Shown one piece after another: positions 60,448 through 64,000 of a DNA stretch of 64,000 nucleotides. Source of the stretch: Pseudomonas triclosanedens (GTDB taxonomy: Bacteria > Pseudomonadota > Gammaproteobacteria > Pseudomonadales > Pseudomonadaceae); the NCBI RefSeq assembly GCF_026686735.1, contig NZ_CP113432.1, forward strand, positions 1,674,001 to 1,738,000, given 5' to 3'. Every line of letters begins with the position of its first letter. Position 1 is the first letter of the stretch. The notes under the pieces are model-generated. The model saw nothing but the letters and a program-made list of their open reading frames with translations, did no database searches and was not told the DNA's origin. Position numbers and translations under genes: made by a program.

Positions 60448-60699
60448 ATGAAATATCTCGTCCCTGTACTCGCCCTGCTAGCCCTTGGTGGCTGCATCAC
60501 CATGACCGGCAACTACGAGGTCACCGCCAAGGATGAGTCGGGTAACGCCCTGAGCAAGGGCAAATTCCTGGCCCACGGCAGCGGCATCTACACCGTCCGC
60601 AACTCGATCTGCTCCGTCTACCCAAAGGCAGTTGTGACGATCCGCGACGTCGAGACCAACGAGGAGTTGGCCGGCGAGAGCCCGTATCGCTGCGACTGA
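60448..60699 (+). CDS. Small lipoprotein, 83 residues
   Basis: The signal ends LLALGGC (lipobox, Cys16), then a short beta-rich domain (GNYEVTAKDESGNAL, HGSGIYTVRNSICSVYPKA) with two further Cys that could pair. AAGGAG lies 5 bp before ATG 60448. It should sit in the outer or inner membrane facing the periplasm. It does not belong to a family I can name. It is convergent with the MCE operon. Confidence 0.8.
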   Translation: MKYLVPVLALLALGGCITMTGNYEVTAKDESGNALSKGKFLAHGSGIYTVRNSICSVYPKAVVTIRDVETNEELAGESPYRCD

Positions 60700-60800
60700 C
60701 GGCAACCCGGCATTGACACGCCGGACGTCGGCGCCGGTGCCCTTCTAGCCACCGCGTGCTGTGAAGGATCGAGCGAACCTGACTTGGGAATGCCTGCGTG

Positions 60801-60865
60801 CAGCCCTCAGGCTGCAGCAGGGATCTCGACTGGCGCTACGTGGAATGCCGCGTAGCGGACATTCC
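60801..60865. terminator. Two hairpins between the small lipoprotein gene and the MCE operon
   Basis: CAGCC-CTCA-GGCTG (60801-60814 region) and CGCTACG/CGTAGCG (60834-60840 with 60851-60857), the latter overlapping a second inverted repeat GGAATG/CATTCC (60842-60847 with 60860-60865). They lie right after the stop of the leftward operon. No T-run is seen, so the role as terminator is uncertain. Confidence 0.4.
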
Positions 60866-60867
60866 AG

Positions 60868-61488
60868 TTACGGCGCCAGCTTCTGCGCCTGCCCCTGCTG
60901 CAGCGTCCACGCCACCACCTGCGCGGCGAGCTGGTCGCTGGCCTTGCCGAAGGCGCTGACCACTTCGGGAACCTGTTTGCCTTCTACCGGCTGGCGGACC
61001 TCGAAGCTGCGCGAGGCGACGATACGCTGGCCGAGGGTGCGCACCAGGCGGGCCTCGTAGCGGATGTGGATCACCGGCTTACCGTTCTGGTATTCGCTCT
61101 GGAAGGCCCGCAGCTCGCCGGTCAGGTCAAGGTCGGCCTGCAGGCTGGTTTCGTCGCTGCTCAGGGCGCGGACGCTGCCGTTGGCGGTGAAGGCGTCGAT
61201 CAGACGGTCGCGCAGAAGATTGGGGGCGCGGCTGCTCCAGCGGGCGCCCTGGTAGTTGCTCAGCTGGTTGCCCTGGGGCACCACCGCGATGCGGTTGGTA
61301 TCCAGTGCAAGGCCGGCGGTGGGGGCGCTGACCCGCAGCGACCAGTCCACTTGGGTAGCGCTGTGCGCCGGCTGCTGGGTTGCTGGTAGCAGGTAGAAGT
61401 TCGGGCTTTCCGCTTCGGGGAATATCGAGCAGGCGCCGAGCAGGCCAAGCAGCGCGGTAACGCCAAGCAGGCGGGGAAGGGCGGTCAT
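60868..61488 (-). CDS. ABC-type transport auxiliary lipoprotein (PqiC/DUF330-like)
   Basis: The 206-residue lipoprotein has signal LLGLLGAC (lipobox Cys20) and the ABC-transport auxiliary domain (NFYLLPATQQ, SRAPNLLRDRLIDAFTANGS, RSFEVRQPVEGKQVPEVVSAFGKA). PqiC-type lipoproteins anchor MCE bridges to the outer membrane. Its ATG overlaps the MCE-gene stop by four bases. It is the last gene of the mlaE-mlaF-mlaD-like operon (PA3211-PA3214 in P. aeruginosa). Confidence 0.9.
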   Translation of the reverse strand: MTALPRLLGVTALLGLLGACSIFPEAESPNFYLLPATQQPAHSATQVDWSLRVSAPTAGLALDTNRIAVVPQGNQLSNYQGARWSSRAPNLLRDRLIDAFTANGSVRALSSDETSLQADLDLTGELRAFQSEYQNGKPVIHIRYEARLVRTLGQRIVASRSFEVRQPVEGKQVPEVVSAFGKASDQLAAQVVAWTLQQGQAQKLAP

Positions 61489-62423
61489 GGCTGGAACTCC
61501 TTGTTGCGTTCGCGACCGAGCAGGTAGCCGGCGGGGTTCTCTTGCAGGCGGCGGGTGACGCCGCGCAGATCTTCCAGGGTGGAGCGCAGTTCGCGCACGG
61601 CCGGGCCGATCTCGCCCAGGCCGCTCATGCCGCCATTGACCGAGTCGTAGTTGCTGTCGAGCAGCTTTTCGACCCGCTCGCTGCTGGTGCGCAGGGCGGC
61701 GAGGGTTTTCTGGGCGTCGTCGAGGATGGCCGGGCCTTTGGCGCCGAAGGTCTGGTTGGCACGTTCGAGCATGGCGTTGGCGTTGGCAAAGGTCAGGCGT
61801 GCCTGTTCGCTGGCGGCGGCCAGTTCCTGCACTGTCTTGCGGATGTCGCCGCGTTGCTCGGCGACCACGCTGGTAGCCTGGTCGATGTGGTCCAGGGCGC
61901 GACTGATGCGGTCGACGTTCTCCTGGGAGAACATCCGGTTCACGTTGTTGATCAGGTTGTTGACGTTGGTGGCGATGTCTTCACCGTTGGCGAGAAGCTT
62001 GGCCAGCGGCGACGGGATGGTCTTGATCACCGGGATGCTGCCGTCCTGGCTGACCAGCGGGGGGCTGTCCTGGGCCGCGCTGGAGAGCTGAATGATGGCC
62101 TGGCCGGTGACACCGGTGAGTGCCAGCTTGGCGCGGGTGTCTTCGCGGATCGGCGTGCTGTCGTACACGCGGATGCGCGCTCGAACCTTGCGCGGGTCGT
62201 TCGGATCCAGGCGCAGGGATACCACGTCGCCCACGCGGATGCCGCTGTACTGCACGGTTCCGCCCTCGGAGAGGCCGGTCACTGCTTCGTTGAAGATCAC
62301 GTCGTAGAGCTTGAACTTCTGGTCGTTGCTCGATTGCGCGAGCCACAGCGCGAAGAGCAGTGCGCTGATCGAGACGATCAGGGTGAACAGGCCGATCAGC
62401 ACGTGATGGGCACGGGTTTCCAT
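61485..62423 (-). CDS. MCE-domain (MlaD/PqiB-like) lipid-transport protein
   Basis: The 312-residue protein has one N-terminal helix (about 8-28), then an MCE domain (YDVIFNEAVTGLSEGGTVQYSG-type start; GVTGQAIIQL) and a long helical tail (about 170-290: ATNVNNLINNVNRM, KTVQELAAASEQ), as in proteins that form hexameric lipid tunnels. Start ATG 62421-62423 (METRAHHVLIGLF) follows GGAGGAACG. It works with the permease and ATPase encoded just upstream to move lipids across the periplasm. Confidence 0.92.
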   Translation of the reverse strand: METRAHHVLIGLFTLIVSISALLFALWLAQSSNDQKFKLYDVIFNEAVTGLSEGGTVQYSGIRVGDVVSLRLDPNDPRKVRARIRVYDSTPIREDTRAKLALTGVTGQAIIQLSSAAQDSPPLVSQDGSIPVIKTIPSPLAKLLANGEDIATNVNNLINNVNRMFSQENVDRISRALDHIDQATSVVAEQRGDIRKTVQELAAASEQARLTFANANAMLERANQTFGAKGPAILDDAQKTLAALRTSSERVEKLLDSNYDSVNGGMSGLGEIGPAVRELRSTLEDLRGVTRRLQENPAGYLLGRERNKEFQP

Positions 62424-62424
62424 T

Positions 62425-63210
62425 TCAGCGTTCCTCCCGCAGGTGTTCCGTGGCCTGCTGTGCGGCACGGCCACGCGGGCCGTGGAAGTATTCCTGGACC
62501 CAGGCATCGTCGGTTTCGGCGACCTGTTCGAGCGGGCCGACCACTAGCACGCGTTTCTGCGACAGGACGGCGACGCGGTCGCAGATGGTGTAGAGGGTGT
62601 CGAGGTCGTGGGTGACCAGGAACACCGTGAGGCCGAAGGCGTCGCGCAGGGTCAGGATCAGTTGGTCGAAGGCCGCGGCGCCGATGGGGTCGAGGCCGGC
62701 GGTAGGTTCGTCGAGGAACAGGATGTCCGGGTCCAGCGCCAGGGCGCGGGCCAGCGCCGCGCGCTTGACCATGCCGCCGGAAAGCTCGGCGGGGTACTTG
62801 GCGCCGGCGTCCGGCGGCAGGCCGGCGAGCGAGATCTTCACCTTGGCGATGAACTCGGCGTCGGCGCGCGACAGCCCGGCATGCTCGATCAGCGGCAGGC
62901 AGACGTTCTCGCTCACCGTCAGCGAAGAGAACAGCGCGCCATTCTGGAACAGTACGCCAAAGCGCCGTTCGAGCTTGGAGCGGCGTTCGCTGGAAAGCTC
63001 CAGCAGGTTCTCGCCGAACACTTCGACGCTGCCTTCGCTGGGCTGGCGCAGGCCGATGATGCTGCGCAGCAGCACCGACTTGCCGGTACCCGAGCCACCG
63101 ACCACGCCGAGGATCTCACCCTTCATCACATCCAGGTCGAGGTGCTCGTGCACCGCGTGGGTGCCGAAGCGGTTGGCCAAGTCGCGGACGACGATGATCG
63201 GTTCGCTCAC
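62425..63210 (-). CDS. MlaF-like ABC transporter ATP-binding protein
   Basis: The 261-residue ATPase has Walker A GGSGTGKS, signature LSGGMVKRAALARAL, Walker B ILFLDEPTAGLDP and H-loop LVTHDLDTL. The GGM signature and GLDPIGAAAFDQLI are typical of the Mla/MCE-associated family. Start is GTG 63208-63210 (VSEPIIVVRDLAN), overlapping the permease stop; the longer upstream frame is a shadow of the permease. It is one base from the MCE gene. Confidence 0.92.
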   Translation of the reverse strand: MSEPIIVVRDLANRFGTHAVHEHLDLDVMKGEILGVVGGSGTGKSVLLRSIIGLRQPSEGSVEVFGENLLELSSERRSKLERRFGVLFQNGALFSSLTVSENVCLPLIEHAGLSRADAEFIAKVKISLAGLPPDAGAKYPAELSGGMVKRAALARALALDPDILFLDEPTAGLDPIGAAAFDQLILTLRDAFGLTVFLVTHDLDTLYTICDRVAVLSQKRVLVVGPLEQVAETDDAWVQEYFHGPRGRAAQQATEHLREER

Positions 63211-64000
63211 CAGCCCATCTCCATGAAGAACAACGCGAACATCGCGTCCAGCAGGATCACCACGAAGATCGACTGGACCACGCTGGATGTCGTGTGCTGG
63301 CCGACGGACTGCGCGCTGCCGCTGACCCGGAAGCCTTCCAGGCAGCCGATCACGGCGATGATGAAGGCGAATACCGGGGCTTTGACGATGCCGACCAGGA
63401 AGTGCTGCACGGCGATGTCGTTCTGCAGCATGTTGAGGAACATGCGCGGCGAGATATCCAGGCTCAGTGCGCACACGACGGCACCGCCGAGCAGGCCGCA
63501 GATCATTGCCAGGAAGGTCAGCATCGGCAGGGTCAGCAGCAGTGCCAGTACGCGCGGCAGTACCAGCAGCTCCACCGGGTCGAGGCCCTGGGCCTGGATC
63601 GCGTCGATCTCCTGGTTGGCCTTCATCGAGCCGATCTGCGCGGTGAAGGCGCTGGCGGTGCGGCCAGCGAGCAGGATGGCGGTGAGCAGCACGCCGAATT
63701 CCCGCAGGAAGGAGAAGCCCACCAGGTCGACGGTGTAGATCGTCGCACCGAACTTCTGCAGCACAGTGGCGCCAAGGAAGGCCACTACGGCGCCGACCAT
63801 GAAAGTCAGCAGGCCGACGATGGGCACGGCGTCCAGGCCGGTCTGCTCCATGTGCGCGGCCAGCGAGGTGAGCCGCCAGCTGCGTGGGCGCAGCAGGCCG
63901 CGGATCAGCGTCTGCAGGGTCAGGCCGATGAAACCGAGCACGCCGACCAGATGGTTCCAGAAGGCGACGGTGGCGATGCCGATGCGTTCGAGCACATCGC
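63207..64000 (-). CDS. MlaE-family ABC permease, 5' end outside window
   Basis: About 264 codons are visible; the reading frame continues past the right edge without a start codon at the boundary, so the N-terminus (often with a STAS-like extension) is missing. Helices and motifs fit MlaE: AVPIVGLLTFMVGAVVAFLG, GFSFLREFGVLLTAILLAGR, GSMKANQEIDAIQAQGLDP. It imports or exports phospholipid with MlaF- and MlaD-like partners in the same operon. It ends FFMEMGW, overlapping the ATPase start. Confidence 0.9.
   Translation of the reverse strand, partial: DVLERIGIATVAFWNHLVGVLGFIGLTLQTLIRGLLRPRSWRLTSLAAHMEQTGLDAVPIVGLLTFMVGAVVAFLGATVLQKFGATIYTVDLVGFSFLREFGVLLTAILLAGRTASAFTAQIGSMKANQEIDAIQAQGLDPVELLVLPRVLALLLTLPMLTFLAMICGLLGGAVVCALSLDISPRMFLNMLQNDIAVQHFLVGIVKAPVFAFIIAVIGCLEGFRVSGSAQSVGQHTTSSVVQSIFVVILLDAMFALFFMEMGW

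Noticed and set aside
1..64000. tRNA, rRNA, CRISPR array, prophage or toxin-antitoxin genes
   Set aside because: Read for these on both strands; no cloverleaf-like genes, spaced repeats, phage structural genes or recognisable toxin pairs were found.

Overview
The window is chromosomal DNA of a high-GC gammaproteobacterium, almost certainly a Pseudomonas of the P. aeruginosa / P. nitroreducens-citronellolis side of the genus. The evidence is the gene order MHYT-GGDEF-EAL protein, EptA-like transferase, UspK, RapA, AlkB-like, PhrS, MFS, MaoC, hydrolase, fadD2, fadD1, which I recall from P. aeruginosa around PA3311-PA3299. Other blocks also match from memory: HrpA, HIT protein, ankyrin protein / FabH-like / ECF sigma (PA3287-PA3284), OprO/OprP porin, and the MCE lipid-transport operon at the right end (PA3214-PA3211). 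There are no rRNA or tRNA genes, insertion sequences, CRISPR arrays or prophage genes.

Layout. 1-8 kb: c-di-GMP signalling, lipid A phosphoethanolamine transfer, an ANR-type promoter driving a universal stress protein, and RapA. 8-9.5 kb: small genes and the PhrS sRNA locus with an ideally placed ANR box. 9.6-13.9 kb: an AaeB/AaeX/AaeA-like efflux set facing an MFS exporter. 14-20 kb: fatty-acid genes (MaoC, lipase-like hydrolase, two long-chain acyl-CoA synthetases). 20-34 kb: chemoreceptor, HrpA helicase, a frameshifted Skp-like lipoprotein gene, GST, HIT protein, a diguanylate cyclase, an ankyrin protein, and a FabH-like synthase in one operon with an ECF sigma factor and a zinc-finger anti-sigma candidate. 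34-40 kb: phosphate/polyphosphate porin and an acyl-CoA dehydrogenase / amidohydrolase-fold / CoA-transferase operon. 40-46 kb: housekeeping and cell-wall genes, including TtcA, a sirtuin and two tandem NlpC/P60 lipoproteins.

46.2-50.0 kb is the most unusual block. Two divergent operons, only 45 bp apart, encode DprE2-, DprE1- and GtrA-like proteins on one side and a UbiA-type phosphoribosyltransferase plus a PAP2-like phosphatase on the other. Together these match every dedicated step of mycobacterial decaprenyl-phospho-arabinose synthesis, plus the candidate flippase. About 4.5 kb downstream (54.5-59.4 kb), after pirin and a cystine-uptake/D-cysteine desulfhydrase operon, is a second envelope-glycan cluster: a polyprenyl-phosphate GT2, a methyltransferase, an AglD/MprF-type membrane protein and a large GT-C glycosyltransferase. 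The GT-C reading frame is broken at a run of seven G residues.

60-64 kb holds small lipoproteins and an MlaE/MlaF/MlaD/PqiC-like operon cut by the right edge. The first gene (minus strand) is cut by the left edge.
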